NCBI GenBank assembly: GCA_002319915.1
Contig: DCFQ01000015.1
Coordinates: 1-13,553, forward strand
From: Bacteroidales bacterium UBA1800
Lineage (GTDB): Bacteria > Bacteroidota > Bacteroidia > Bacteroidales > VadinHA17
Length of the DNA stretch: 13,553 bases
Direction: 5' to 3'
This document shows positions 5,870 through 13,553 of this stretch, piece after piece (positions within the stretch are counted from its first letter, which is position 1; every line of letters begins with the position of its first letter). The notes beneath the pieces were generated by a model. That model was not told the origin of the DNA, made no database searches, and saw nothing but the letters and a program-made list of their open reading frames with translations. The position numbers were made by a program, and so were the translations under genes.

Positions 5870-6640
5870 TCAGATTATGTTCAGAGTCCCTGAAGGGACC
5901 CATCCCTTGTTGCCGTCGGACAATTTGATCTCGTACCATCCGCCCACTTCATCCACGACTCTCACTACTGACCCGTCGTGAAGTACGAAGAGATCTGTCC
6001 CGCTTGGGTCGGGAGAGCTTTTCCCGTTCACCGACGGGGAGAATACAACAGCTTTATGGCTGTCATATACCAGCGACCTGTTCCGGATTGTCAGCGAGAG
6101 CGTAAATGAGGAAATCACGAAAAGGAAGATCCCGGTCCAGAATGCCAGGACCTTGAATCGGTATTTTGCCGAATAGATATATACGGAAAGCAGGACCAGG
6201 AACCCGAAGAAAGAAACCAGGCTTATTACAGCCCATCCGTTGGAAGAAACGACAAGCGCAACAAAGTCGTACCAGCGCACGAAAAAGAGCTGAGGTATCT
6301 CCTGGAATTTGTCAACAACCAGGGTACGGGCTATCTGCAGGTTATAATTAATATTATCACCCGCAGGTTTCAGGAGCCGGGCCCTTTCGTAGAAGAGAAT
6401 AGCTGCAGGAATATTGTTCAGCTTGAAATATGCATTCCCGATATTGTAATCGAGCTGTGCCGACCTGTATCCAGCGTTATAAAGCTTAAGCCACTCGTTC
6501 AGCGCTTCCTGGTATTTTGAAGTGGAATAATAATCGACTCCCGCCAGGAACTCTTTTGTGTGTTCACTTTGTGAGAATACCCTTGAAGTCATGATTACCA
6601 GGAGTGCCAATATTACCAGATATTTATATATTGATCTCAT
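5870..6640 (-). CDS. batE: BatE: TPR protein with two membrane segments and a C-terminal SH3-like domain
   Basis: 256 residues from the ATG at 6640. A longer reading (to 6748) would run deep into batD and lacks a signal sequence at its start, whereas the protein from 6640 begins with a clean signal peptide (residues 1-23, cut near FSQ-S). Two TPR-like helical hairpins follow (about 26-92, with YNIGNAYFKL). Then come two hydrophobic segments (about 134-155 and 162-185) and a C-terminal bacterial SH3-like domain (about 195-256, with VVDEVGGWYEIKLSDGNKGWV). The first half is therefore probably periplasmic and the SH3 domain also outside the membrane. This layout is that of BatE from Bacteroidota. 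The ATG lies 2 nt after the batD stop, so translation is coupled. It is the last gene of the Bat run. BatE probably offers protein-binding surfaces to the membrane Bat complex; no enzyme activity is expected. Confidence 0.85.
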   Translation of the reverse strand: MRSIYKYLVILALLVIMTSRVFSQSEHTKEFLAGVDYYSTSKYQEALNEWLKLYNAGYRSAQLDYNIGNAYFKLNNIPAAILFYERARLLKPAGDNINYNLQIARTLVVDKFQEIPQLFFVRWYDFVALVVSSNGWAVISLVSFFGFLVLLSVYIYSAKYRFKVLAFWTGIFLFVISSFTLSLTIRNRSLVYDSHKAVVFSPSVNGKSSPDPSGTDLFVLHDGSVVRVVDEVGGWYEIKLSDGNKGWVPSGTLNII

Positions 6641-6642
6641 GG

Positions 6643-8466
6643 TCAGCCAATTGAGTTTTCTACATTCCTTATGAACCTGGAGGCGTCGTCGTAGATCTCC
6701 GTAGCTTCGGTTTCGGAAGAAGTGGGTGCAAACCTTACGAACTCGCACTTGTCGAGGATCGAGTTAAGATTGGCTATCTCATCCTCACCGATCCCGCTGG
6801 CCGCGAGCGAGCTTATTGCATTTTCCCTGGTAAGGTCTGAAACGGGAATGCTGAGCTTGTCACTGATGTAGCCCCATATTGCCCGCGAAATCTCTTCATA
6901 GAACCTGTCGTTTGCTCCTTCATCAAGGCATAACGATGCTTCTTTGAGCCTTTTCCCCGCAACTTTAGCCGCTTTGCGGTTCCTGACGCTGGTCAGGTCC
7001 GAATTCCTGCGTATATGCTCCCTCCTGATGAAAAGCAATGCCAGAAATGCGATGAGCGAAAGCACATAAAGGCTGAAGAAGGAATTCTTTGAAGCCAGCA
7101 GGTTGCCGGCTTTATTCAGCCTCCCCGGCGTTGTCTGGATGAACCTTATATCTTTCCCCAGGTACTGGACATTCTCCTTCGAAACACCGCCATAGACTGT
7201 AATGCCGGCATTCTGGTCATTTCCCTTTTTGGCATAGAAGTGAAGCTCGGGGGTGGTTACCCTTTCGTATCTCCTTGCATTCACATCGAAATATGAATAA
7301 GATATGGAAGGGATCTTATATTCCCCGGGACGCCTTGGAATAAGCAGGTAATCAAAAGTTTTCTGCCCTGTCGTCCCGTTTGTCCCGTTCCTGAGATCTT
7401 CTGTGACCTTCGGATCATATACTTCAACATCTGCAGGCATTTTGACCGAGGGGGCGGTTGCAACCTTAAGATTACCGCTTCCCCTGAGCACCAGCTTATA
7501 GTTTACGGCGTCGTTCACATTTACCGTATCCTTGCTGACTGATGCCGTCAGGTCAGCCTTACCTACAATACCAGAGTAATCGGCAGGCTGGGTTCCCGGA
7601 AGCTGGTTTACCTTTACTTCAACCGGTTGGCTTGCAACGGCCTTCGGGGTTGTTGTGAAGGATGAGAAGAAATCGCCGAAGAACGGGTCGGTCTGACCAC
7701 TCTTCTGCTGTACCAGCACAGTAAGCTGGACCGGATCGATCTTTACTTCGCCGGTGATCTGCGGGTATAGCAGGAACTGCTGGACCACCCCGGTCCCATA
7801 TGTCGTGCCGTTAATATTCTCCCTTTTAAGGGATGTCAGGGCAGGCGTCTCCAGGTCGATCTTGAGAAATCCCTGGAAATCCGGGTATTTAATTTCGTTT
7901 ATCCCTGAGAGGTTGACCCTGGTATAGATCTTGACAGTGGCCAGGATCGGTTCCCCGATATAGACATCTTTCCGGCTCAGGGTCAGTCTCAGGAAAATAT
8001 CATTGATCCCTCCCTCGAGCTCCTGGTCGCCTTCATTGTTCTCCTCCCCGGGAGCGGCATTCTGCACCCGTGAGGCATTCCCGGCTACCGCATCTATCAC
8101 AAGGGAGTCGGACATGAATGTCTTGTTCCTCAGGGTAAGTCTGGCAGGCGGAACGACATATTTTCCTTCCTTGACTGCCTGGACATAATAGATGTACGAA
8201 TAGGATGATTCGCTCGAAACTTTGCCGTTTATGATCTGGGTGTTTGAGCTGTATGAAGTTTGCGGCCCCATGATCTTGTAAAGCCCGTTAAATGATGGAG
8301 CTATGAACTGACCGTCGCCTGTATTCACCTTCCACGTGATGGTGAATTGTTCGCCGACATTCACAACCGACGGGTAATCGGCAGTTATTGAAATATCCTG
8401 CGCTGCCGCCATCAGGGGCAGGATGGTTGTAATACTGATCAGTATGAATGTTTTAATTCTCATCAT
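6643..8466 (-). CDS. batD: BatD: large periplasmic beta-sandwich protein with one membrane anchor
   Basis: 607 residues. A signal peptide (1-22, ending AAAQ) leads into a long periplasmic part made of repeated Ig-like beta-sandwich segments, starting near 24 (DISITADYPSVVNVGEQFTI), 158 (RLTLSRKDVYIGEPI) and 305 (DLTASVSKDTVNVNDAV). Each has the same strand-then-VxVGE/VNV pattern. A membrane segment at about 463-480, followed by Arg-rich residues, puts the last 125 residues in the cytosol. This tail (about 510-605, FYEEISRAIWGYISDKL and later CEFVRFAP) resembles the tail of the BatD-like protein upstream in the operon. BatD belongs to the family labelled oxygen-tolerance protein after the Bacteroides aerotolerance locus. 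It starts 5 nt after the batC stop; a second ATG immediately follows the first. Family assignment is firm, molecular role is not known. Confidence 0.9.
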   Translation of the reverse strand: MMRIKTFILISITTILPLMAAAQDISITADYPSVVNVGEQFTITWKVNTGDGQFIAPSFNGLYKIMGPQTSYSSNTQIINGKVSSESSYSYIYYVQAVKEGKYVVPPARLTLRNKTFMSDSLVIDAVAGNASRVQNAAPGEENNEGDQELEGGINDIFLRLTLSRKDVYIGEPILATVKIYTRVNLSGINEIKYPDFQGFLKIDLETPALTSLKRENINGTTYGTGVVQQFLLYPQITGEVKIDPVQLTVLVQQKSGQTDPFFGDFFSSFTTTPKAVASQPVEVKVNQLPGTQPADYSGIVGKADLTASVSKDTVNVNDAVNYKLVLRGSGNLKVATAPSVKMPADVEVYDPKVTEDLRNGTNGTTGQKTFDYLLIPRRPGEYKIPSISYSYFDVNARRYERVTTPELHFYAKKGNDQNAGITVYGGVSKENVQYLGKDIRFIQTTPGRLNKAGNLLASKNSFFSLYVLSLIAFLALLFIRREHIRRNSDLTSVRNRKAAKVAGKRLKEASLCLDEGANDRFYEEISRAIWGYISDKLSIPVSDLTRENAISSLAASGIGEDEIANLNSILDKCEFVRFAPTSSETEATEIYDDASRFIRNVENSIG

Positions 8467-8471
8467 CCGGT

Positions 8472-9239
8472 CTACCAGTTTTTGCCTGTTGTTCTGACCT
8501 TTGCCCTGGCAGCTTCTGCAAGTTTAACCTTTTCCTGGACATTTTTCTCATCATTTGCGATGGCATTCAGCAATCTTTCGGCATCTTCCTTTGAAATTGC
8601 CTGTTGCTGCTGTTGCTGCTGCTGATTTTTCTGCTGCTGGTCCTGGTTATTCTGGTCCTTGTTCTGCTGCTGATTATTCTTATTCTGCTGGTCCTTATTC
8701 TGATCCTTCTTGTTCTGGTCTTTATTGTTCCCCTGGTTCTGCTGCTGTTTCTGCTGCTCCTGCTGTTTCATCAGCATATCCTGTGCATATGCCAGGTTGT
8801 ATTTCGCTTCCATATTCCCGGGGTCAAGCTTCAGGGAGTTCTTATAGGCTTCTATGCTCTCCTTGAGCTTGTTTGCCATAAGCATCGAATTTCCCAGGTT
8901 GTAAAAGGCATCAGCCATCTTCGGCTTCTTTTCATTCATTGATGAGTTCCCGGAAAATTCCCTGCCGGCATCCTCAAACTTCTTCTGTTTGTACAAGGCA
9001 TCGCCTATATTGAAAACGGCATCTGGATATGTCTTATTCTTATCGGCAGCTTTTCTGTACAATATCTCAGACTGGGAGAATTTATCCTTCCCGTAGTCGC
9101 GGTTCCCCTGCCTCACAAATTTCTTTTCCCCCTGTGCGGCAACTGTTCGCGTAAGGGCCAAAAGAAAGACCAGCCCGGTGATCGTTCTCAAAAAATACGA
9201 CCCGTTGCGGCATATCGGTTTATTCCTTTTCATCTTCAT
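8472..9239 (-). CDS. batC: BatC: secreted TPR protein with a Gln/Asn/Lys-rich segment
   Basis: 255 residues. An N-terminal hydrophobic segment (about 17-35, ending VAAQ) looks like a signal peptide behind a basic start. Two to three TPR units follow (about 37-70, 71-104 and 109-142, the clearest being ADAFYNLGNSMLMANKLKES). Residues 159-213 are low complexity: 28 Gln, 12 Asn, 8 Lys, 5 Asp, one Glu and one Gly, with no hydrophobic residue. A short charged helical tail (about 214-255) closes the protein. TPR proteins with such tails are usual for BatC in this phylum. The gene sits 6 nt after batB and 5 nt before batD. The signal peptide places the TPR part outside the inner membrane, where it could scaffold the extracytoplasmic Bat domains; that is inference. 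Confidence 0.85.
   Translation of the reverse strand: MKMKRNKPICRNGSYFLRTITGLVFLLALTRTVAAQGEKKFVRQGNRDYGKDKFSQSEILYRKAADKNKTYPDAVFNIGDALYKQKKFEDAGREFSGNSSMNEKKPKMADAFYNLGNSMLMANKLKESIEAYKNSLKLDPGNMEAKYNLAYAQDMLMKQQEQQKQQQNQGNNKDQNKKDQNKDQQNKNNQQQNKDQNNQDQQQKNQQQQQQQQAISKEDAERLLNAIANDEKNVQEKVKLAEAARAKVRTTGKNW
8601..8765 (-). repeat. Low-complexity CAG/AAC/AAG codon tract inside batC
   Basis: This 165-base tract encodes the Gln/Asn/Lys-rich segment of BatC. On the plus strand it reads as dense CTG/TTG/CTT triplets, ending in a run of eight Gln codons at 8601-8624. The mixed codon use shows it is not a pure microsatellite, but such tracts can change length by replication slippage in whole codons. 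Confidence 0.7.
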
Positions 9240-9245
9240 GGCAAA

Positions 9246-10286
9246 TCAAATTCTGAATTTCCAGAGCCTGATATTGGCCAGTTTCCTGTTCTTGCGGTCC
9301 ATGACCATGAAATCGGCCAGAAGGAGGACCAGCGAAATAAACGCAAAGATCTGGAATTGTTCGTTATATTCCGTGAAAACTTTGCTTTCGAGCTCCTGCT
9401 TTTTCATTTTCTTAATACTGTCGTACACCTGGTCGAGCCCTATATTCGAGTTGTTAGCCCTGACATAAACCCCGTCGCCGGCCAGGGCAACCTGTCTCAG
9501 TATCTCCTCGTCAAGCTTTGTGATGACCACATTGCCTTTTTCGTCCTTGAGATAATCCTTCCTGCCGTTAACGCTTACCGGGATCGGGACGCCGTCGGCC
9601 GAACCTATTCCGATCGTATGGACAACTATCCCCGCCTTTGACGCTTCTTCTGCAGCCGCAACCGGATCATCCTCATGGTTCTCGCCATCGCTGATGATTA
9701 TCAATGCCTTGCTTTTCCCTTCCCCCGGAGTGAATGATTTCATTCCGAGCCTGATCGCTGAACCGATGGCTGTTCCCTGTTTTGCCACCATTTCAGGGCT
9801 GATGGTCGAAAGGAACATCTTCGCAGAAACGTAGTCGGTCGTGATCGGGATCTGTGTATAAGCGTCGCCTGCAAAGACGATCAGTCCGATCCTGTCGTTA
9901 TCAAGGCCATCCACGAGTTTCGAGATGGCCTGTTTTGCCCTGGTAAGCCTGTTCGGCTGGATATCCTCGGCGAGCATCGAGTTGCTGACATCCAGGGCGA
10001 TTATCACTTCCACGCCCTGCTTTTTCACCTCTTGGATCTTTGAGCCGAACTGCGGCCTTGCGAGAAGCACGACCCCGGATGCAATGCAGACGAGAAGTAT
10101 CAGGAATTTTACTACCGGCCGTGACTTTGACACCTCAGGCATTAACCTTTCCACGAGGCTGCTTTCCCCCAGTTTCCTGAGCGATCTTCTTTTCCTCAAC
10201 TCGTTGAACACGAACAAAGCGGCCAGCACCGGCAGCAACAGCAGCAGGTAAAGAAACCCGGGATTTGCAAATCTGAATAATTGCAT
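9246..10286 (-). CDS. batB: BatB: membrane-anchored von Willebrand A domain protein
   Basis: 346 residues. Two N-terminal hydrophobic helices (about 8-27 and 59-76) and one near the C-terminus (about 311-328) flank a von Willebrand A domain (about 92-290). The metal-ion-dependent adhesion site is complete: DVSNS (Asp99, Ser101, Ser103), Thr172 in GTAIG, and Asp200 in ISDGE. The fourth position of DxSxS is Asn rather than the Gly in BatA and in the DUF58 protein. The short stretch NPGFLYLLLLLPV at the start is the family's Bat N-terminal anchor and matches that of BatA. Such domains bind protein partners through a metal ion bridge. The gene follows batA by 10 nt and precedes batC by 6 nt. The vWA domain probably faces the periplasm or the cytosolic side next to MoxR; the number of helices does not settle this. 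Confidence 0.92.
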   Translation of the reverse strand: MQLFRFANPGFLYLLLLLPVLAALFVFNELRKRRSLRKLGESSLVERLMPEVSKSRPVVKFLILLVCIASGVVLLARPQFGSKIQEVKKQGVEVIIALDVSNSMLAEDIQPNRLTRAKQAISKLVDGLDNDRIGLIVFAGDAYTQIPITTDYVSAKMFLSTISPEMVAKQGTAIGSAIRLGMKSFTPGEGKSKALIIISDGENHEDDPVAAAEEASKAGIVVHTIGIGSADGVPIPVSVNGRKDYLKDEKGNVVITKLDEEILRQVALAGDGVYVRANNSNIGLDQVYDSIKKMKKQELESKVFTEYNEQFQIFAFISLVLLLADFMVMDRKNRKLANIRLWKFRI

Positions 10287-10296
10287 CGCGCCTTGA

Positions 10297-11289
10297 TTAA
10301 ATAAAATTCTTCAATACCGTGTTCCTCGCCACTATTTCAAAAGCAATCAGGATGAACGCAATAATGGCAGGGATAAGGAATTTCTCGTCCCTTGTCGTAA
10401 ACTGCCTTACGGCTATCTTTGACTTTTCCAGCTTATCTATCTCTTTGTACACCGCTTCGAGCTTATTATTGTCGGTTGCCCTGAAGTATTTCCCGCCTGT
10501 CTGCTGGGCAATTTCCCTCAATACTGCCTCGTCAATCTCAACCGGCATGTTCTGGTACTGGATGCCGAAGGGCGTCTGTACGGGATATGGTGCCATCCCT
10601 TCGGTCCCGACGCCGATCGTGTAAACCCTGATACCGAATGTCTGTGCGATCCCGGCTGCAGTTACAGGGGCAATCTCCCCCCTGTTGTTCACCCCGTCGG
10701 TCAGGAGGATGATCACCTTGCTTTTCCCGGGGGAATCCTTCAGTCTGTTTACTGCAGTTGCCAGGCCGGTTCCTATGGCGGTCCCATCCTCGATCATCCC
10801 GCTCTGCACCTGTCTCATCAGGTTAACCAGGACGGCATGATCGGATGTTGTCGGGCACTGGGTGAATGCTTCACCGCTGAATACCACGAGCCCGATGCGG
10901 TCGTAGGGCCGCCCCGAGATGAACTCAGTGGCGACATCCTTTGCCGCTTCGAGCCTGTTGGGCCTGAAGTCGCGGGCAAGCATGCTTCCGGAAATATCGA
11001 GAGTAAGCATTATGTCAATGCCTTCGGTCGACACATCCTGGTAGCTGCTGACTGCCTGCGGACGCGCCAGGACAATGATCAGCAGGGTAACCGCTGCCGC
11101 CCTCGCCGCGAACAGAATGTGCCTCAGGTATATCCTGAAGGTAGGGACAGTTCTTGAGAATGGCTGAAGGCCGGGAACATTCAGTGATGCATTTGCCTTG
11201 CTTTGCTTGAGCACGTAGAATACCACCATCACCGGCACTATCACCAGCAGGTAAAGAAAAAGCGGATTGGCAAATGTTATTTTGCTCAT
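10297..11289 (-). CDS. batA: BatA: membrane-anchored von Willebrand A domain protein
   Basis: 330 residues, same plan as BatB: N-terminal anchor ANPLFLYLLVIVPV (7-20) in a first hydrophobic helix, a second helix at about 58-75, a von Willebrand A domain (about 92-285), and a last helix at about 305-321. The metal site is canonical: DISGS (Asp98, Ser100, Ser102), Thr170 in DGTAIG, Asp198 in LTDG. The start codon overlaps the stop of the preceding BatD-like gene by 4 nt (ATGA), so the two are translationally coupled. BatA and BatB are clearly paralogues and probably form a pair in the membrane. In Bacteroides fragilis the bat locus was linked to aerotolerance, but later work in other bacteria gave mixed support for that role. 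Confidence 0.92.
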   Translation of the reverse strand: MSKITFANPLFLYLLVIVPVMVVFYVLKQSKANASLNVPGLQPFSRTVPTFRIYLRHILFAARAAAVTLLIIVLARPQAVSSYQDVSTEGIDIMLTLDISGSMLARDFRPNRLEAAKDVATEFISGRPYDRIGLVVFSGEAFTQCPTTSDHAVLVNLMRQVQSGMIEDGTAIGTGLATAVNRLKDSPGKSKVIILLTDGVNNRGEIAPVTAAGIAQTFGIRVYTIGVGTEGMAPYPVQTPFGIQYQNMPVEIDEAVLREIAQQTGGKYFRATDNNKLEAVYKEIDKLEKSKIAVRQFTTRDEKFLIPAIIAFILIAFEIVARNTVLKNFI

Positions 11290-12266
11290 AGTGCTCCAGT
11301 CTCCTTTTTATCATTTGTCAATACCCCCTGCTCATCGGCTTCGGCTTGCATTGTCTCGGAAACGAAGGTCCAAGAATTATCGAAGCTAGCATCATTTTCA
11401 GAAGGTTCGGGCCTGTATTTCGCAAATTTAACGAGGTCTGCCCCGGTAAGAACAGATTTGAGCCTGTTATACGATTCGTCCTTCTTAAACCCTGTTCTGA
11501 CAAGCGCTTCGAGGGTTTCGGATGTGGTCAGCTCAAGCGAGAAGACTCCGTACCGGTCCTCAAGGTATTGCCTGAGGATCTCAGTGAGCCTGGTATAGTA
11601 GTTCTTTGTCTCTCCTTTCTGCCACAGGCTCTCTGACCTCAGGAGTTCCAGCTCACGGAATGCGATGACATGGGCGGGCTCGTAGATGGCCGGCTCCGAC
11701 TCGGGCTGTTTTACCCTTTTTGCAAGCCTGATATACCTTATGACCCCATACACCACGGCTGCGGCCAGAAGGGCAATGAGTATCCAGGGAAGGATTTCGC
11801 CCAGGGTTACAGGAGCCCGGTAAGGTCCGACTATATCAAATATCTTCATCGAAGTATCTGGTGGTGCGATCTTTGCCCGTGATACTTCAAGCACAGGGTA
11901 ACCTGAATAGAATCTCTTTAACCCCTGCGCACCGGCTATTTCGGCATAGACAGGGTTGAGCCTGTAATGCCCGGAATCGAATGAAGTAACCAGGTACTTT
12001 TGGGTGATGCTGATAAGGACCTTTGAAACCGATGCGGTATCAGTAACCGGGCCGGAAAGTATCTCGATATTCCTGTTAAGCGTATCCTTGAAGAACGGCA
12101 GCTGGAGCTTCAGGCCGGCGGGCTGTTTCACCGTGATCCTGAAATGGATCTGGTCGCCCACAAGTATCCTTGTCGAATCGAATGCCGCAGAAACCGAGAC
12201 ATCCTGTCCTCGGAGGGCTGTGGCCACGGTGATGAGCATTAATATAATTCCGGCTGCCTTTCTCAT
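11286..12266 (-). CDS. BatD-like single-pass membrane protein between the DUF58 and batA genes
   Basis: 326 residues. A signal peptide (1-20, ending LRGQ) is followed by a periplasmic beta-rich part (about 22-150) that opens DVSVSAAFDSTRILVGDQIHF. This is the same pattern as the start of BatD's Ig-like segments. One membrane helix (about 159-179, LPWILIALLAAAVVYGV) is followed by basic residues and a helical cytosolic tail (about 200-305). The tail has a G-x-x-x-x-(F/Y)Y pattern, QYLEDRYGV, ELTTSETLEAL and ADLVKFAKY, which lines up with the tail of BatD. It is therefore like a short BatD with one sandwich instead of several. It may correspond to the small DUF4381-type protein found at this place in other MoxR clusters; I am not sure of that label. 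It lies 4 nt after the DUF58 gene and overlaps batA by 4 nt. No enzymatic motif is seen. Confidence 0.8.
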   Translation of the reverse strand: MRKAAGIILMLITVATALRGQDVSVSAAFDSTRILVGDQIHFRITVKQPAGLKLQLPFFKDTLNRNIEILSGPVTDTASVSKVLISITQKYLVTSFDSGHYRLNPVYAEIAGAQGLKRFYSGYPVLEVSRAKIAPPDTSMKIFDIVGPYRAPVTLGEILPWILIALLAAAVVYGVIRYIRLAKRVKQPESEPAIYEPAHVIAFRELELLRSESLWQKGETKNYYTRLTEILRQYLEDRYGVFSLELTTSETLEALVRTGFKKDESYNRLKSVLTGADLVKFAKYRPEPSENDASFDNSWTFVSETMQAEADEQGVLTNDKKETGAL

Positions 12267-12270
12267 AAAA

Positions 12271-13134
12271 CTATCTCTTCTTAAACAGCTTGATAAGCGG
12301 TTTTACATAATCATCACTCGTGCACACCTGTGCGAAATCCACGCCGCATCTTCTGAATATGCCGGAAATTGAGGCAATGTGGCTGTTCCACCACTCTGAA
12401 TAGGAATCCCGGGTAATGCGTGAGGAAGTGTCGATCCACTTTTCATTTCCGCTTTCAGAGTCTGTAACCTTCAGAAAGCCAATGTCCGGCAGGCTCTTCT
12501 CGAGCGGGTCGTATACCTTAAGCGCCACTACATCATGCTTGCTTGATGCGATCCGCAGGGCTTCCTCGAAATCTGGAGCAATGAAATCGGAAATGACAAA
12601 AGCGATACATCTCTTCTTCAGGGCATTTGTGAGGAATCTCAGCGGCTCCCCGAGGTTAGTCCGGTTGCTTGCCGGCCTGAAATCGAGAAGCTCCCTGATT
12701 ATCCTCAGGATATGCTTCCTTCCTTTCTTTGGCGGGATGAATTTCTCGACGGTGTCGGAGAAGAAGATAACGCCGATCTTGTCATTGTTATATATTGCCG
12801 AAAAAGCCAGAACGGCTGAAACCTCGGTCATGATATCCCTCTTGAAGCTGACAGTGGTACCGAAATTCCCTGATCCGCTCACATCGATCATAAGCATCAC
12901 TGTGAGCTCCCTTTCTTCCTCGTAGATCTTTACATACGGATGGTTCAGGCGGGCAGTAACGTTCCAGTCGATGCTCCTGATGTCGTCGCCGAACTGGTAC
13001 TCCCTCACTTCGCTGAAGGCGATCCCTCTCCCCTTGAACGCGCTGTGATATTCCCCCGCGAAGATATGCCGCGTGAGTCCCCGCGTTTTGATCTCGATCC
13101 TTCTTACCTTTTTCAGCAAATCAACAGCTTCCAT
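12271..13134 (-). CDS. DUF58 protein with von Willebrand A-like metal site
   Basis: 287 residues from the ATG at 13134; the codon before it is GTG (13137), a less likely start. There is no signal peptide or membrane helix, so the protein is cytosolic. The DUF58 signature is clear: FSEVREYQFGDDIRSIDWN (40-58), then the basic KIYEEER and the metal site DVSGS (Asp84, Ser86, Ser88). Thr159 (NRTNLG) and Asp183 (ISDF) complete the site, so metal binding is probably intact. DUF58 proteins almost always sit beside a MoxR ATPase and are thought to be its partner or substrate adaptor. It follows moxR by 65 nt, the widest gap in the Bat cluster, and precedes the BatD-like gene by 4 nt. Confidence 0.92.
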   Translation of the reverse strand: MEAVDLLKKVRRIEIKTRGLTRHIFAGEYHSAFKGRGIAFSEVREYQFGDDIRSIDWNVTARLNHPYVKIYEEERELTVMLMIDVSGSGNFGTTVSFKRDIMTEVSAVLAFSAIYNNDKIGVIFFSDTVEKFIPPKKGRKHILRIIRELLDFRPASNRTNLGEPLRFLTNALKKRCIAFVISDFIAPDFEEALRIASSKHDVVALKVYDPLEKSLPDIGFLKVTDSESGNEKWIDTSSRITRDSYSEWWNSHIASISGIFRRCGVDFAQVCTSDDYVKPLIKLFKKR

Positions 13135-13199
13135 CACAATGAGTTAGCTTACATTAAATCAGCAATTTAGCACTTTCTGCCCTTACCGGGAGTTCCAGA

Positions 13200-13553
13200 T
13201 CACGGAACCTCGACAACATTAAGTATCTCAGCAATTATCTTGTCCTGGTTTACATTTTCTGCCTCAGCTTCATAGGTGAGCCCTATCCTGTGCCTCATGA
13301 CATCGGGGCATACGGCCCTGACATCCTCCGGAATGACATATCCCCTTCTCCTTATGAAAGCATATGCCTTTGCCGCCACTGAAAGATAAATTGAGGCCCT
13401 GGGTGAAGCGCCGTAGGAGATCATGGGTGTAAATGAGGGAAGCCCGAACCTGCCGGGATTGCGGCTGGCAAAAACTATATTCAGGATATAGTTCTCGATC
13501 TTCTCATCCATATAAACCTCGCGCACCACATTCCTTGCCTTGATAATATCGGC
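13200..13553 (-). CDS. MoxR-family AAA+ ATPase, C-terminal part (5' end outside the window)
   Basis: Partial gene: the frame is open from the window end to the stop at 13200-13202, giving the last 117 residues of a protein usually about 320-335 long. The piece covers the end of the AAA+ core and the C-terminal lid. GASPRAS (residues 48-54 of the fragment) is the MoxR sensor 2 motif, whose Arg contacts ATP. It is followed by AYAFIRRRGYVIPEDVRAV and VMRHRIGL, both typical of the family lid. The Walker A and B motifs lie outside the window. MoxR ATPases act as chaperone-like ATP-driven machines that remodel or insert metal into partners with von Willebrand A domains, of which this cluster encodes three. 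It is the first visible gene of the Bat cluster and probably its promoter-proximal gene, though the promoter itself is not in view. Confidence 0.92.
   Translation of the reverse strand, partial: ADIIKARNVVREVYMDEKIENYILNIVFASRNPGRFGLPSFTPMISYGASPRASIYLSVAAKAYAFIRRRGYVIPEDVRAVCPDVMRHRIGLTYEAEAENVNQDKIIAEILNVVEVP

Noticed and set aside
6641..6748. Upstream extension of BatE by 36 residues into batD
   Set aside because: The extension is basic and lacks a signal sequence; the ATG at 6640 starts a good signal peptide 2 nt after the batD stop.
8604..8942. Plus-strand open frame of 112 residues that is almost all Leu, Ile and Val, like a multi-helix membrane protein
   Set aside because: It is the complement of the Gln/Asn/Lys codons of batC; CTG and TTG triplets opposite CAG and CAA create the leucines.
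1..13553. CRISPR array, defence island or mobile element
   Set aside because: No regularly spaced identical repeats of 20 bases or more, no transposase, integrase or phage-like protein, and gene content is chromosomal in style throughout.

Overview
The window reads as ordinary, densely coded chromosome from a member of the Bacteroidota. The main evidence is a complete batA-batE operon behind moxR and DUF58 genes, the general lack of strong Shine-Dalgarno sites, and a TAnnTTTG-type -7 element. I cannot name a genus. Fourteen protein genes are supported, two of them cut by the window edges. I saw no rRNA, tRNA, insertion sequence, CRISPR array or phage gene. No gap between genes exceeds 136 bases.

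Region 1 (1-3216, plus strand) is a tight four-gene run: a lysine 2,3-aminomutase-like radical SAM enzyme (5' end missing), two consecutive ATP-grasp ligases distantly related to D-Ala-D-Ala ligase, and a GNAT acetyltransferase. Gaps are 10 nt, a 4-nt overlap and 4 nt. The combination suggests a small pathway that makes a beta-amino acid (probably beta-lysine), couples it through its carboxylate or amine in ATP-dependent steps, and acetylates it. The product is unknown, and this is the best candidate here for an undescribed system.

Region 2 (3217-5869) holds single housekeeping-type genes: a CYTH triphosphate-tunnel protein (minus), uracil-DNA glycosylase ung (plus), and a trans-sulfuration-family PLP enzyme (minus). 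Both convergent gene junctions in this region carry short degenerate tandem repeats of a CTCNGTG-like unit.

Region 3 (5870-13553, minus strand) is the Bat gene cluster, transcribed toward lower coordinates: moxR (5' end missing), DUF58, a BatD-like membrane protein, batA, batB, batC, batD, batE. From the DUF58 gene to batE the genes are 2-10 nt apart or overlap, so they are probably one transcript. The known parts suggest a cell-envelope complex: a MoxR AAA+ ATPase, three von Willebrand A proteins with metal-ion-dependent adhesion sites, TPR proteins, and large periplasmic beta-sandwich proteins anchored in the inner membrane. Its biochemical job is still not settled.
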